DNA from: Melioribacter roseus P3M-2
GTDB lineage: Bacteria > Bacteroidota > Ignavibacteria > Ignavibacteriales > Melioribacteraceae
NCBI RefSeq assembly: GCF_000279145.1
Contig: NC_018178.1
Span: forward strand, 1,550,001 to 1,614,000
DNA: 64,000 nt
Direction: 5' to 3'
The notes beneath the pieces are model-generated. The model was not told the DNA's origin and made no database searches. It worked only from the letters and a program-made list of their open reading frames with translations. Shown here piece after piece: positions 35,176-44,859 of this stretch (positions are counted from its first letter, which is position 1; the number at the start of each line of letters is the position of its first letter). Made by a program: the position numbers and the translations under genes.

Positions 35176-37074
35176 ATGGATAGAATATTTATCGGTTTTA
35201 AATTGCTCTTGAGTCTGTCAATCCTTTTTTTCATCACAAATATTTTTTATGCTCAGGAATGGCAATCTTCGATAGTTTACTATAACGGCGATAAACTTGT
35301 TTACATAAGCGATAGCGCTGGAAACAGAATACCCGATTTTAGTTATGCTGGATATAAAAACGGCGAAGAAGAGCTCCCTTATGTAGAAACTGTTAAAATT
35401 ATCGAACCTTTGGAGGGAGACAATACTGAGCATATACAGAATGCTATTAATGAATTAGCCCGGCTGCCATTGAATGCTAGCGGATTCAGAGGAGCTCTAT
35501 TATTAAGAGCCGGCGTGTATAGAATAAGCGGAACTATTTATCTAAACGAAAGCGGTATAGTGCTTAGGGGAGAAGGAGACGGCGAGGATACAACATCTAA
35601 TACAATTATATACGCAGTCGGAAATAACCCGCATCAAAGAAGCGTTATTATTGCTGGCGGTGGAAATAATACAAGGTGGGCGGATAGAGTAGAAAATTCA
35701 ACCACAAAAATTATTGATGATTATGTCTTCGTCGGGGCATTTAAGTTTAGGGTGGAAAATCCATCTTTATTCAAACAGGGCGATAATATTATAATATATC
35801 ATCCTGCTACAGACGCTTGGCTAGATGCTGTCGACAGGGGAGGAACGGCATCGGACCCGGGCTGGACAATATATGATGGAATTGATATAGTTTATAATCG
35901 TTACATTGAAAAAATAAACGGTGATACAATCTTTATTGACGCTCCGGTTTTTTATACTCTTAATAAGAATTTATCGGAATCCTATGTTTACAAGTATAGC
36001 CGGGAAGGCATTAAGACTAATATTGGTATTGAAAATTTAAGAGTCGACATTGAAGCAAATGATCTGCCTACGAACTCCAACGGAAACGAAAATCATGCAT
36101 GGCAAGCAATTGAATTGATGCAGATTGAGGATGCCTGGGTGATAAAATGTACGGCTATTCATTTCGGGCAGTCCGGCTTTCGAACCAGCACTGCATCCCG
36201 CATAACGATAGATAGCTGCAAAGCAATCGATCCGATAAGCAGAATTACCGGCGAAAGAAGATATAATTTCAACTTATACCATGCGTCGCAGTTAATTCTT
36301 GTTAAGAATTGCTATGCCAGATATGGTAGACACGATTTTGTATCTAATGGCACCAGTACTGTTTCGGGATGCGTCTTTTATAACAATGTAAGTGAATATA
36401 CTTATTCGTCGAGTGAAGGACATAGATGGTGGAGTCAGGGACTTTTATACGATAATATATTGTTCAAATCCCCAAACTACAGCTATGTTTTGGCGCTCTA
36501 TAATAGAGGCGACAAAGGCACCGGTCACGGATGGGGCGCGGTGAATTCGGTAGCTTGGAATTGCAAAGTAGAAAATTCAAAAAATATAATAATACAAAAA
36601 CCTCCCACAGCGCAAAATTATGCAATCGGATGCTTTGCCGGAAAGGTAAGCGGCTTAAAAGTGCACGGCGCTTTATTCGTCCACCCTGAAGGATACATAG
36701 AAGGCACTAATAGAGAAGGGTTAAATCCATCCTCGCTATACATAGCGCAACTTAACGAAAGAAGAAATTATACATCGGTTCAATCTGAAAAGAAAACGCT
36801 TCCGTCCGAATTTAAGCTGAATTATAATTACCCGAATCCTTTCAATCCTTCAACAATTATAAGTTACAATCTATCCGAAGATAATTATGTTAATGTCGCT
36901 GTTTATAATATGCTCGGAGAAAAAATTTGCTCTCTTGTCGACCAATTTCAAAAAGCAGGTTATTATAAAATAAAATTCGACGCCAGTTCATTTAATCTCT
37001 GTTCGGGCGTTTATTTATGTAGGATTATAGCCGGCAACAATTCAAAAACCATTCCAATGTTATTATCAAAATAG
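35176..37074 (+). CDS. Secreted pectate-lyase-fold protein with T9SS tag, unknown activity
   Basis: 632 residues. Signal peptide ending FYAQ; an N-terminal segment (HIQNAINELARLP, GALLLRAGVYRISGTIYL) typical of pectate-lyase-superfamily (Pectate_lyase_3-like) helices; many coils (VIKCTAIHFGQSGFRTSTAS, LILVKNCYARYGRHDFVSNG); and a T9SS C-terminal domain (NYPNPFNPSTIISYNL, VAVYNMLGEKICSL). It has no recognised catalytic motif. The co-location with lyases suggests a polysaccharide lyase or epimerase of an unassigned family. It is 13 bp after the PL6 gene and in the same operon. Confidence 0.72.
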   Translation: MDRIFIGFKLLLSLSILFFITNIFYAQEWQSSIVYYNGDKLVYISDSAGNRIPDFSYAGYKNGEEELPYVETVKIIEPLEGDNTEHIQNAINELARLPLNASGFRGALLLRAGVYRISGTIYLNESGIVLRGEGDGEDTTSNTIIYAVGNNPHQRSVIIAGGGNNTRWADRVENSTTKIIDDYVFVGAFKFRVENPSLFKQGDNIIIYHPATDAWLDAVDRGGTASDPGWTIYDGIDIVYNRYIEKINGDTIFIDAPVFYTLNKNLSESYVYKYSREGIKTNIGIENLRVDIEANDLPTNSNGNENHAWQAIELMQIEDAWVIKCTAIHFGQSGFRTSTASRITIDSCKAIDPISRITGERRYNFNLYHASQLILVKNCYARYGRHDFVSNGTSTVSGCVFYNNVSEYTYSSSEGHRWWSQGLLYDNILFKSPNYSYVLALYNRGDKGTGHGWGAVNSVAWNCKVENSKNIIIQKPPTAQNYAIGCFAGKVSGLKVHGALFVHPEGYIEGTNREGLNPSSLYIAQLNERRNYTSVQSEKKTLPSEFKLNYNYPNPFNPSTIISYNLSEDNYVNVAVYNMLGEKICSLVDQFQKAGYYKIKFDASSFNLCSGVYLCRIIAGNNSKTIPMLLSK

Positions 37075-37086
37075 GAATTAATTAAA

Positions 37087-39366
37087 ATGAGGAAAAACAT
37101 TCTATTGTTCTTATTGTTAAGCTTTACGCTATACTACGGCCAGAATAGCGTTCAGGATAATGTGCCTCGCAATCGTCTTCTCTCGGATGATGAATTAATG
37201 AATCTTCTGGATTTAACGGTTCCTCAACTCAAATCAATATATGATTATTATAAGAGAGATAAAGAAAAAGGATTAATTCAACTTGCCGAATATTTCAGAA
37301 AAAGAAACAACGTCAATTATTTTTTTAATAATGTTTCTTTAAAAGAAAGATTAGCCTCTTTTGGCAATGAATATCCCGACGCAGTGGTAATGTACATTGA
37401 AGATTCGAAGAAATTTTTAAGAACGTTCGGGACAGATATCGATTGGAAATTACCTTCGGTAGACAAGCATGGAAGAAAACTTAATCCGAATGCGCTGCGC
37501 TATGTTTCGCGTTTCGAACGAGCAAGCGAAATGGCGCTCGCTTCGTACTACGCCAAGGATGATCGGTATGTGAAAAGTTTATTGTTGTTGGTTAAAGATT
37601 TTATAAGAGATTATGAAAACAAAGAGACTGAAATTGGAGGCAATGATTTGTTCGAGAGGTTTTATGCGGGACACCGATTAAGGAATTTGTTGCAGGCATA
37701 TCATTTTATGCTAGGAGCGGATTATTTAGACTGGAAGGATCAAATATTTTTAATAAAACTGTTTTTGCTTCACGGCGCGCGTATTGTCGATGTAAGTAAA
37801 GTCTATAATTATGGCAATCATCAAACCCATGGTTTGGAAGCTTTATATGAAACGACGTTAATGTTTCCCGAGTTTACTATTGCAAAGTTGTGGAACAAGA
37901 TAGCTCTTAATACCCTGATGGAGCATATTAAAACCGAGGTAATGGAAGACGGTTTTCAATTCGAAAGAGCTTCCCACTATTTTAAACTGGAACTGATCAA
38001 TTATTTCAGAGTATCTCAGCTATCTCGCAGAAATAATGTTGAGCTTCCCGAGCTGTTTCGCAGAAGATTTCACAGAATGTTCGATGCAATTGTCAAATTA
38101 GCATTGCCTTCTGGAGAATTACCCGTATTGCAAGACGCTCAGGCTACTTATGGCGCCGAGAATGATTCTCTCGAGAATTTAGAAGCTGCAGAGTTGCCGG
38201 ATATTAAAACTTCCATTATCATGACTATCGGAGCGGCGTTTTTCCTGGATAAGAACTATAAAAGTTATAGCTGCTATAAATTCCCTTCGGAGTTGTACTG
38301 GTTCTTTTCCGCTAAAGAAATAGAGGACTACCATAAATTGATTCCTGAAAGACAAAATATTAGTTCGGCTTTCTTAGAACAAACCAAATATTTTGTAATG
38401 CGTAGCGGATCAGACAGTAGCTCCTTGTATTTATTAGTAGACGCCGGATTGGCGAAGTTAAAGCCCGATCACACGCACGGAGGCGTTTTGGGTATAGTAG
38501 CTCACGGTTACGGCGAAGAATTATTGCCTTCTTACAGAGTTAGATACAGCGACGTATCGATTCAGTATATGAAAAATTCTTTAACAAAGAATGTAGCGCT
38601 GGCTGATCGCTATTTACAGGGCAGAGATTGGATTGATAATCATGCAAGAACGGGTTTTGGTAAATGGAATATTCTACCGGAGCCACTAATACATGATTTG
38701 TATATCGGTAGTAATTTTGATTATATCATGGCTGAACACAATGGTTTTGACACACTCGGAGTTAATTATAACAGAGAAATATTGTTTGTCAAACCGTATT
38801 TCTGGTTGCTTACGGATAATTTTACATCAAAAGAGATACATAATTATCAACAAATATTTCAAGGAGAATATGAGCGGGAAAGCATGAATAACGGAGTCGT
38901 AAAACATAAGGGAAATGTCCGGTTTTATATTTTGCAGGCTGATCAAACAGATATGGATATTAATAAAATATCCAAGTATGGAATTGACGCTGTATTGTTT
39001 GAAAAACACTCGGTTAATGATTACTCGTTTAATACACTCCTGTTTCCTACGCTCAATGACAAAGTAACGCCGTCGATAAGAAAATACAACAATCCTAATT
39101 ATGTGTTGCTTACTGTTACGTCCGGCGGACTAAAGGCTGATGTTTATATAAAAAAAGGCGACGAGCTAAAGCTGCCTGAAATAAAAACTGACGCGCAATT
39201 TGTATGCATATTGAGTAGGGACGAAGAACCAAGCGCATTATTGTTATATAAAGGCAGTTACGTTAGATACGACGGATTAGATACAAAGCAATCGAATAAA
39301 TCTGTATATGAATATCAAAAATCGGCTGATGGCTGGAAGTTGGTAAACAAATCATACGATAAATAA
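37087..39366 (+). CDS. Heparinase II/III-fold polysaccharide lyase, probable oligoalginate lyase
   Basis: 759 residues, signal peptide to about 18, no T9SS tag, so probably periplasmic. An N-terminal (alpha/alpha) toroid contains the lyase motif Asn244-His245 in NYGNHQTHGLEAL and Tyr298 in FERASHYFK. The C-terminal antiparallel beta-sheet domain (heparinase II/III) has PDHTHGGVLGI and MRSGSDSSSLYLLV. Families PL15, PL17, PL34 and PL39 share this architecture; context favours alginate, but I cannot assign the PL family by eye. Together with the PL17 enzyme it would complete conversion to monouronates. Confidence 0.8.
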   Translation: MRKNILLFLLLSFTLYYGQNSVQDNVPRNRLLSDDELMNLLDLTVPQLKSIYDYYKRDKEKGLIQLAEYFRKRNNVNYFFNNVSLKERLASFGNEYPDAVVMYIEDSKKFLRTFGTDIDWKLPSVDKHGRKLNPNALRYVSRFERASEMALASYYAKDDRYVKSLLLLVKDFIRDYENKETEIGGNDLFERFYAGHRLRNLLQAYHFMLGADYLDWKDQIFLIKLFLLHGARIVDVSKVYNYGNHQTHGLEALYETTLMFPEFTIAKLWNKIALNTLMEHIKTEVMEDGFQFERASHYFKLELINYFRVSQLSRRNNVELPELFRRRFHRMFDAIVKLALPSGELPVLQDAQATYGAENDSLENLEAAELPDIKTSIIMTIGAAFFLDKNYKSYSCYKFPSELYWFFSAKEIEDYHKLIPERQNISSAFLEQTKYFVMRSGSDSSSLYLLVDAGLAKLKPDHTHGGVLGIVAHGYGEELLPSYRVRYSDVSIQYMKNSLTKNVALADRYLQGRDWIDNHARTGFGKWNILPEPLIHDLYIGSNFDYIMAEHNGFDTLGVNYNREILFVKPYFWLLTDNFTSKEIHNYQQIFQGEYERESMNNGVVKHKGNVRFYILQADQTDMDINKISKYGIDAVLFEKHSVNDYSFNTLLFPTLNDKVTPSIRKYNNPNYVLLTVTSGGLKADVYIKKGDELKLPEIKTDAQFVCILSRDEEPSALLLYKGSYVRYDGLDTKQSNKSVYEYQKSADGWKLVNKSYDK

Positions 39367-39383
39367 TAGGAGATTAAAAAAGG

Positions 39384-40025
39384 ATGGAGAGACAACAAAT
39401 AATTCGGAAAATACTTGACCATAAAATAGTTGCAGTAATCAGGATGGAAGACGCGAATAAATTATTAAACGTAGTAGACGCAATTTATAAAGGCGGCGTA
39501 GACATAATCGAAATTACAATGACAGTGCCGGGAGCAATAAATTTAATAGAAAAAACGGCTGAGAAATTCGGAGATAGTGTTCTTATTGGCGTCGGCTCGG
39601 TATTGAAAAAAGAAACCGCTCAGGATGCTATAAATGCGGGAGCTAAATTTGTTGTAAGCCCTATATTCAAAGAGGAAATAATAGACTTGGTTCATAAAAA
39701 TAATTTACCTGCATTCCCCGGTTGTTTTACTCCTACAGAGATTTATAAAGCTTATGAAAGCGGCGCAGAGATTATAAAAGTTTTTCCCGCCGATATTCTT
39801 GGAATGCAATTTATTAAAGCTGTAAAAGCTCCTATCCCAGAAATTAATTTAATGCCAACAGGAGGGGTTACACTGTCCAATATTAAGGACTGGATACAAG
39901 CTGGAGCTTGTGCGGTCGGAATAGGAACTGCCTTGTTGGATAAAACGGCAATAAAAGAAAATAATTATCAGTTATTAACTGAAAATGCCCAAAAAGCTTT
40001 AGAAAACCTAAAAAATATAAACTAA
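39384..40025 (+). CDS. eda: KDPG/KHG aldolase
   Basis: Splits 2-keto-3-deoxy-6-phosphogluconate to pyruvate and glyceraldehyde 3-phosphate, the final step of alginate catabolism. 213 residues, class I aldolase: Glu43 in IIEITMTVPG, the Schiff-base Lys132 in AEIIKVFPAD, PGCFTPTE and LMPTGGVTLSN. Starts after aggagatt. Its composition is AT-rich like its neighbours, so it came with the locus rather than being a core gene pulled in. Confidence 0.95.
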   Translation: MERQQIIRKILDHKIVAVIRMEDANKLLNVVDAIYKGGVDIIEITMTVPGAINLIEKTAEKFGDSVLIGVGSVLKKETAQDAINAGAKFVVSPIFKEEIIDLVHKNNLPAFPGCFTPTEIYKAYESGAEIIKVFPADILGMQFIKAVKAPIPEINLMPTGGVTLSNIKDWIQAGACAVGIGTALLDKTAIKENNYQLLTENAQKALENLKNIN

Positions 40026-40043
40026 CATTACGGAGGTAAAAAA

Positions 40044-40799
40044 ATGGTTAATCTAGAAGGTAAAGTAGCAATTGTAACCGGTGGCGCAAGAGATATTGGT
40101 CGACAAGTATCAATAAGACTTGCTCGGCAAGGCGCTTCGGTATGCCTGAATTATTTTGATAATCCCGAAGACGCCGACGAAACATTAAGATTAATTTCTG
40201 AATTTGGCGGCAAAGCTATAAAAGTACAGGGAGACATGACTAAACCAGAAGATATCAATCGTCTTGTAGAAACCTGCGTTAAAGAGTACGGACCTCAAAT
40301 AGATATATTGGTAAATGTCGTAGGAGGTTTGGTAGGAAGGAAAACAATCAACGAAATGGATGAAGCTTTTTGGGATTTCGTGGTTACGTTAAATATGAAA
40401 ACAGTCTTTATGGTAACTAAAGCCGTTGTGCCTTATATGAAAAGCGGCGCATCGATTGTTAATTTTGCTTCTCAGGCGGCAAGAGACGGCGGAGGTCCCG
40501 GAGCTGGCGCATACGCTGCTGCTAAAGGAGGAGTACTAACTTATACCAGGAGCCTTGCCAAAGAATTCGGCCCTAAAGGAATTAGAGTTAACGCCGTTTC
40601 CCCTGGTATGATAAGTACAACCTTCCATGATAAATTTACAAAACCGGAAGTAAGACAAATGGTTGCCAATAACACACCGTTAAGAAGAGAAGGGAAAGCC
40701 GAAGAAGTGGCGGACTTGGTTGCTTATCTTGCATCCGACTCTGCTTCTTTTATAACAGGCGCCTGCGTTGAAATTAACGGCGGTACTTATTTTGTATAA
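40044..40799 (+). CDS. SDR-family oxidoreductase, probable DEH reductase
   Basis: 251 residues. Rossmann motif TGGARDIGR (12-20), active-site tetrad Asn117, Ser143 (NFASQ), Tyr157 and Lys161 (GAYAAAKGG), and a C-terminal GACVEINGGTYFV. By position between eda and a PL17 lyase it should reduce 4-deoxy-L-erythro-5-hexoseulose uronate (DEH) to KDG, as known SDR DEH reductases do. Instead of the usual NNAG loop it has N-V-V-G-G. Cofactor preference is uncertain: C-L-N-Y-F-D-N at the end of beta2 shows no obvious Arg pair for NADPH. Confidence 0.88.
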   Translation: MVNLEGKVAIVTGGARDIGRQVSIRLARQGASVCLNYFDNPEDADETLRLISEFGGKAIKVQGDMTKPEDINRLVETCVKEYGPQIDILVNVVGGLVGRKTINEMDEAFWDFVVTLNMKTVFMVTKAVVPYMKSGASIVNFASQAARDGGGPGAGAYAAAKGGVLTYTRSLAKEFGPKGIRVNAVSPGMISTTFHDKFTKPEVRQMVANNTPLRREGKAEEVADLVAYLASDSASFITGACVEINGGTYFV

Positions 40800-40820
40800 T
40801 ATTAACACGAGAGGAAAATT

Positions 40821-43019
40821 ATGAAGTTTAATACGTTAGTCTTAAGTGTATTGATGTTCTTTACATATATAAATTCGGATGCGCAAAATATGCATCCGAA
40901 TTTATTATTAACTAAAAAAACTGTTGAAATTATTAGGCAGGAAAAAGATAAATATCCGCTCTTCCATAATACCTATCAAAAGATTAAAAACTATATCGAT
41001 TCGGTAATTGCCGAGCCGATGGACGTACCGGTTCCCAAAGACGCCGGCGGAGGGTACACTCACGAGAAACACAAACAAAATTACAATGAGATGTACTATG
41101 CCGGGATATTGTATCAGATTACGCAAGATGAAAAATATGCCGTTTTTATCCGTGATATGTTAAATAAATATGCAGAACTGTATCCTAAGATAGGACAGCA
41201 TCCGCAAAGCAAAATAGAAACCCCCGGGCGTCTCTTCTGGCAAACCTTGAATGAAAATGTATGGCTTGTACATACAATCCAGGCATACGATTGCATATAT
41301 GATTGGTTGTCCCCGCAAGATAGAGAAAAATATGAGAATAATATTTTTAATCCAATGTGTGAATATTTCATGGAACACGAAGAGGAATTTAATAGGATAC
41401 ACAATCATGGAACTTGGATGGTAACAGCCGTTGGTATGACTGGACTGGTTACACAAAATGATAAGTATGTGCAGTATTCGCTTTACGGAACACACTTAGA
41501 CGGAAAAGGGGGGTTTATAAAACAATTGGATTTATTGTTCTCTCCAGACGGTTATTATACGGAAGGGCCATATTATGCGCGTTATGCTTTGTGGCCGTTT
41601 TTTATTTACGCGGAAGCTCTGGAAAATAATAAACCTGAATTGAAAATTTATCAATACAGGGACTCTATACTAAAAAAGACTTTGAACGCTCTGTTGCAAC
41701 AGACGAATACAAACGGAGCTTTTTTCCCCATTAACGATGCTCTCAAAGAAAAAACATGGCAGTCCGAAGAACTGGTTATAGCTTCTAATTTAATTTACTA
41801 CAGGTATGATAAGGACGACAATTTGCTGAGCCTTGTCAATGAGCATGGTCGGGTAATTCTGAGTTACGCCGGATTGGTTGTAGCAAAAGCTATAGCGAAA
41901 CGAGAGAGTCTGCCTGAATTTAAATGGAAAAGTATAAAGTTTAGCGACGGAGCCGATGGTAAACAAGGTGGTCTTGCAATTCTACGTTGGGGGAATAATA
42001 AAGAAGAACTTTCAACATTAGTATTTAAATATGCATCGCATGGCCTTTCGCACGGTCATTATGACAGACTACACTTTTTATATTACGACAAAGGAAGTGA
42101 AATTATACAGGATTACGGCGCAGCTAGATTCTTAAACATCGATCAGAAATTCGGCGGCAGATATTTGCCTGAAAATAAATCATACGCTATGCAAACAATT
42201 GCTCATAATACAATTGTAGCGGATGAGAAATCCCATTTTGACGGTAAACGAAGCAGGGCCGAAAAATTCCACCCCGAAGAGTACCTGTTTGATATTTCGG
42301 ATGCTAATTTCCAATACGTAAGCGCAAAAGAAAAAAATGCTTACAAAGGGATTGAATTACATCGAACATTGGCGCTTGTAAAATCACACCAACACGATTA
42401 TCCGATCATTGTTGATGTATTTAGAGTCAACTCCGATACGGAACATCAGTACGATTTGCCATATTATTTTATGGGGCATATTATAGATATAAATTTCGAT
42501 TATGAAGCGTACGATAATCAAAGAGTTCCTCTGGGAAAGTCTAACGGATATGAACATCTGTGGGTTACAGCCAAAGGAAAAGGAAACGGCGTCTCTTCGC
42601 TAACTTTCCTGAGTGACAATAATAGATTTTATACTCTGTTAACAACTTGCGATAATTCAACGGATATATATTTAACTCAGATAGGAGCTAACGATAAAAA
42701 TTATAATCTTCGAAATGAACAAGGTATAATGTTTAGAAAAAAGGCAAAAAATCACCTTATTGTTTCAGTAATTGAACCGCATGGCGAGTTCAATCCGACT
42801 CTGGAATATACAAAGAATTCATACGCTACTATTAGCGATATTAAAGTGCTTTATAATGACGGTAATTATACCGTAATCGAAATCATTAACGAAGATAAAT
42901 CCGGGATTAACTTATTTATTGCAAATAATGATCCTTCCAAAAATAAAGTGCATAATATTAATACGGGAAATGCCCAATATTCTTGGAAAGGACCAATTCA
43001 TCTGAAATACATTAATTAA
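40821..43019 (+). CDS. PL17 oligoalginate lyase
   Basis: 732 residues with a signal peptide and no lipobox or T9SS tag (periplasmic). N-terminal alginate-lyase toroid with Asn195-His196 in NRIHNHGTWMVTA and Tyr252 in YYTEGPYYARYALWPF; these match the catalytic Asn/His/Tyr of characterised PL17 exolyases in spacing. C-terminal heparinase II/III domain (ASHGLSHGHYDRLHFLYYDK, IQDYGAARFLN, AHNTIVADEK). Releases unsaturated monouronate from alginate oligomers. Followed after 26 bp by kdgF, which acts on its product. Confidence 0.93.
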   Translation: MKFNTLVLSVLMFFTYINSDAQNMHPNLLLTKKTVEIIRQEKDKYPLFHNTYQKIKNYIDSVIAEPMDVPVPKDAGGGYTHEKHKQNYNEMYYAGILYQITQDEKYAVFIRDMLNKYAELYPKIGQHPQSKIETPGRLFWQTLNENVWLVHTIQAYDCIYDWLSPQDREKYENNIFNPMCEYFMEHEEEFNRIHNHGTWMVTAVGMTGLVTQNDKYVQYSLYGTHLDGKGGFIKQLDLLFSPDGYYTEGPYYARYALWPFFIYAEALENNKPELKIYQYRDSILKKTLNALLQQTNTNGAFFPINDALKEKTWQSEELVIASNLIYYRYDKDDNLLSLVNEHGRVILSYAGLVVAKAIAKRESLPEFKWKSIKFSDGADGKQGGLAILRWGNNKEELSTLVFKYASHGLSHGHYDRLHFLYYDKGSEIIQDYGAARFLNIDQKFGGRYLPENKSYAMQTIAHNTIVADEKSHFDGKRSRAEKFHPEEYLFDISDANFQYVSAKEKNAYKGIELHRTLALVKSHQHDYPIIVDVFRVNSDTEHQYDLPYYFMGHIIDINFDYEAYDNQRVPLGKSNGYEHLWVTAKGKGNGVSSLTFLSDNNRFYTLLTTCDNSTDIYLTQIGANDKNYNLRNEQGIMFRKKAKNHLIVSVIEPHGEFNPTLEYTKNSYATISDIKVLYNDGNYTVIEIINEDKSGINLFIANNDPSKNKVHNINTGNAQYSWKGPIHLKYIN

Positions 43020-43045
43020 GTAACTTTAAATTAAGGGGAATAAAA

Positions 43046-43393
43046 ATGAAAAATAAAAGCGAAAATTTTATTAAAGCTAATTTCTTAGAATGGGAAAATG
43101 TTGCCCCGGGCGTAGAAAGAAAAATTCTAGGATACGACGATAAAATAATGATGGTTAAAGTTCGTTTTAAAAAAGATTCTGTCGGCGAGCCGCATAAACA
43201 TTTTCACAGTCAAACGACTTACGTTGTGTCCGGAAAATTCCAGGTAGAGATAGACGGGATTAAACAAATATTAAGTAGCGGGGACGGATTTTATGTCCCA
43301 CCCAATGCATTGCACGGCGCCATATGTCTGGAGGACGGTATGCTTATAGATGTGTTCAGTCCGGTACGTGAGGATTTTCTCAAAAAAGGTTAA
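43046..43393 (+). CDS. kdgF: KdgF-like cupin, uronate linearisation
   Basis: 115-residue single cupin. KdgF converts the cyclic 4,5-unsaturated uronate released by lyases to the linear ketone form (DEH/DKI), a step that otherwise occurs slowly on its own. Metal-site residues are present: His50/His52 (and His54) and Gln56 in PHKHFHSQTTYVVSG, and His90 in PPNALHG. The C-terminal IDVFSPVREDFL is the KdgF family signature. Cytoplasmic. Directly between the PL17 lyase and the uptake transporter. Confidence 0.92.
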   Translation: MKNKSENFIKANFLEWENVAPGVERKILGYDDKIMMVKVRFKKDSVGEPHKHFHSQTTYVVSGKFQVEIDGIKQILSSGDGFYVPPNALHGAICLEDGMLIDVFSPVREDFLKKG

Positions 43394-43419
43394 ACAGATA
43401 AAAAATATTGAGGTCTACA

Positions 43420-44685
43420 ATGAAAAAAGTAAAAGGCTTACGTTGGTGGATAATAACTCTTATTTGTATCGCTACAATTATTAATTACATAGACAGAAGC
43501 ACTTTGGCAATAATGTGGCCCAGCATTTCTGAAGATACGGGAATGGATAAAACAGATTACGGCTTGATACTAAACGTGTTTATGATTGCGTATGCGATCG
43601 GGCAGTCTGTGTCAGGCAAATTATTCGATAAAGTTGGCACCAGAATCGGATATGTAATTGCCGTAGGAGTCTGGGCGTTATCTTCTTTTGCTCATGCTTT
43701 TGCGAGGAATATCTATTCATTTAGCCTTTTTAGAACAACGCTTGGATTGGCGGAAGCCGGAAACTGGCCAGGCGCAGTCAAAAGCAATGCTGAGTGGTTT
43801 CCAGTAAAAGAAAGAGCAACTGCACAGGGTTTATTTAATGCCGGCGCTTCAATCGGTTCTGTGATCGCTCCTCCTCTTATCGCTTTGTTATGGGCGAGTT
43901 TTGGCTGGCAAACAACCTTTATGATAGTTGGCACTTTCGGATTGATATGGTTGATTCCATGGCTAATTATTAATAAAACATCTCCTGATAAACATCCGTG
44001 GTTAAGCGAGGAAGAAAGGACATATATACTTGACGGACAAACTCAAACTGAAAAAAACAATAGTAACGCGAGAGCGCTAAGTATTAAACAAATTTTATCC
44101 CACAGAGAATCATGGTCGGTCTTAATATCAAGATTTTTCTTTGAACCTATCTGGTGGCTTTTTGTAGGTTGGATGCCGATATATCTTGCAGACGTATACG
44201 GATTCAACGTTAAGGAAATAGGACTCTTTGCCTGGGTGCCTTATGTCGGAGCTGCTATCGGAAGTATAAGCGGCGGATACTTCGCCGGCAAGCTTATCTC
44301 TAAGGGTAAATCTGTTAACAGAGCAAGAAAAACAGCTATCTCTATAGGAGCGGTTATTATGTTCCTCGGATTAATAACTACGATTCTTTTTGCCGACACT
44401 CCATTAAAATTTGTTGTGATAGTTGCGTTTGTCTTATTCGGTTTTCAGTTTGCAATAGGCAATGTTCAAACTCTGCCAAGCGATCTCTTCAGTGGAAAAT
44501 CGGTTGGCACTTTGGCGGGGCTAGGCGGCAGCGTGGGGGTTTTTTCTGTAATTGTTATGAATTTTCTTGTCCCTATTATTACTAAAATCTCATATACACC
44601 AGTATTTATTATGATAGCAGTATTTGTACCATTCGGTGTATTGGCAATTTATTTCTTTGCAAAAGAAATTAAACCGTTAGAATGA
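43420..44685 (+). CDS. MFS transporter, hexuronate (ExuT/ACS) type
   Basis: 421 residues with about 12 TM helices. ACS-family features: WWIITLICIATIINYIDRST in TM1, the loop FDKVGTRIGY between TM2 and TM3, and AEAGNWPGAVKSNAEWFP, a signature of hexuronate/aldohexuronate porters. Should bring the unsaturated monouronate into the cytoplasm. The frame is open to a TTG at 43408, but ATG 43420 follows a GAGG SD. Last gene of the continuous operon; a 174-bp gap follows. Confidence 0.92.
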   Translation: MKKVKGLRWWIITLICIATIINYIDRSTLAIMWPSISEDTGMDKTDYGLILNVFMIAYAIGQSVSGKLFDKVGTRIGYVIAVGVWALSSFAHAFARNIYSFSLFRTTLGLAEAGNWPGAVKSNAEWFPVKERATAQGLFNAGASIGSVIAPPLIALLWASFGWQTTFMIVGTFGLIWLIPWLIINKTSPDKHPWLSEEERTYILDGQTQTEKNNSNARALSIKQILSHRESWSVLISRFFFEPIWWLFVGWMPIYLADVYGFNVKEIGLFAWVPYVGAAIGSISGGYFAGKLISKGKSVNRARKTAISIGAVIMFLGLITTILFADTPLKFVVIVAFVLFGFQFAIGNVQTLPSDLFSGKSVGTLAGLGGSVGVFSVIVMNFLVPIITKISYTPVFIMIAVFVPFGVLAIYFFAKEIKPLE

Positions 44686-44859
44686 TCTTGATTAAATTAA
44701 ATCTCGGAGAAATTGTCGGTCGTCGGAAAAATGAAGCTAGTTAGCTGTAAATAAGTTTGTGACTGGTTAATATATACACCAAAAGTCTAATTCAGGCTTT
44801 TGATACAATACGGTAGTCAAAGAACAATATATAACAGAGCGATTATTGCATAATAAAAT

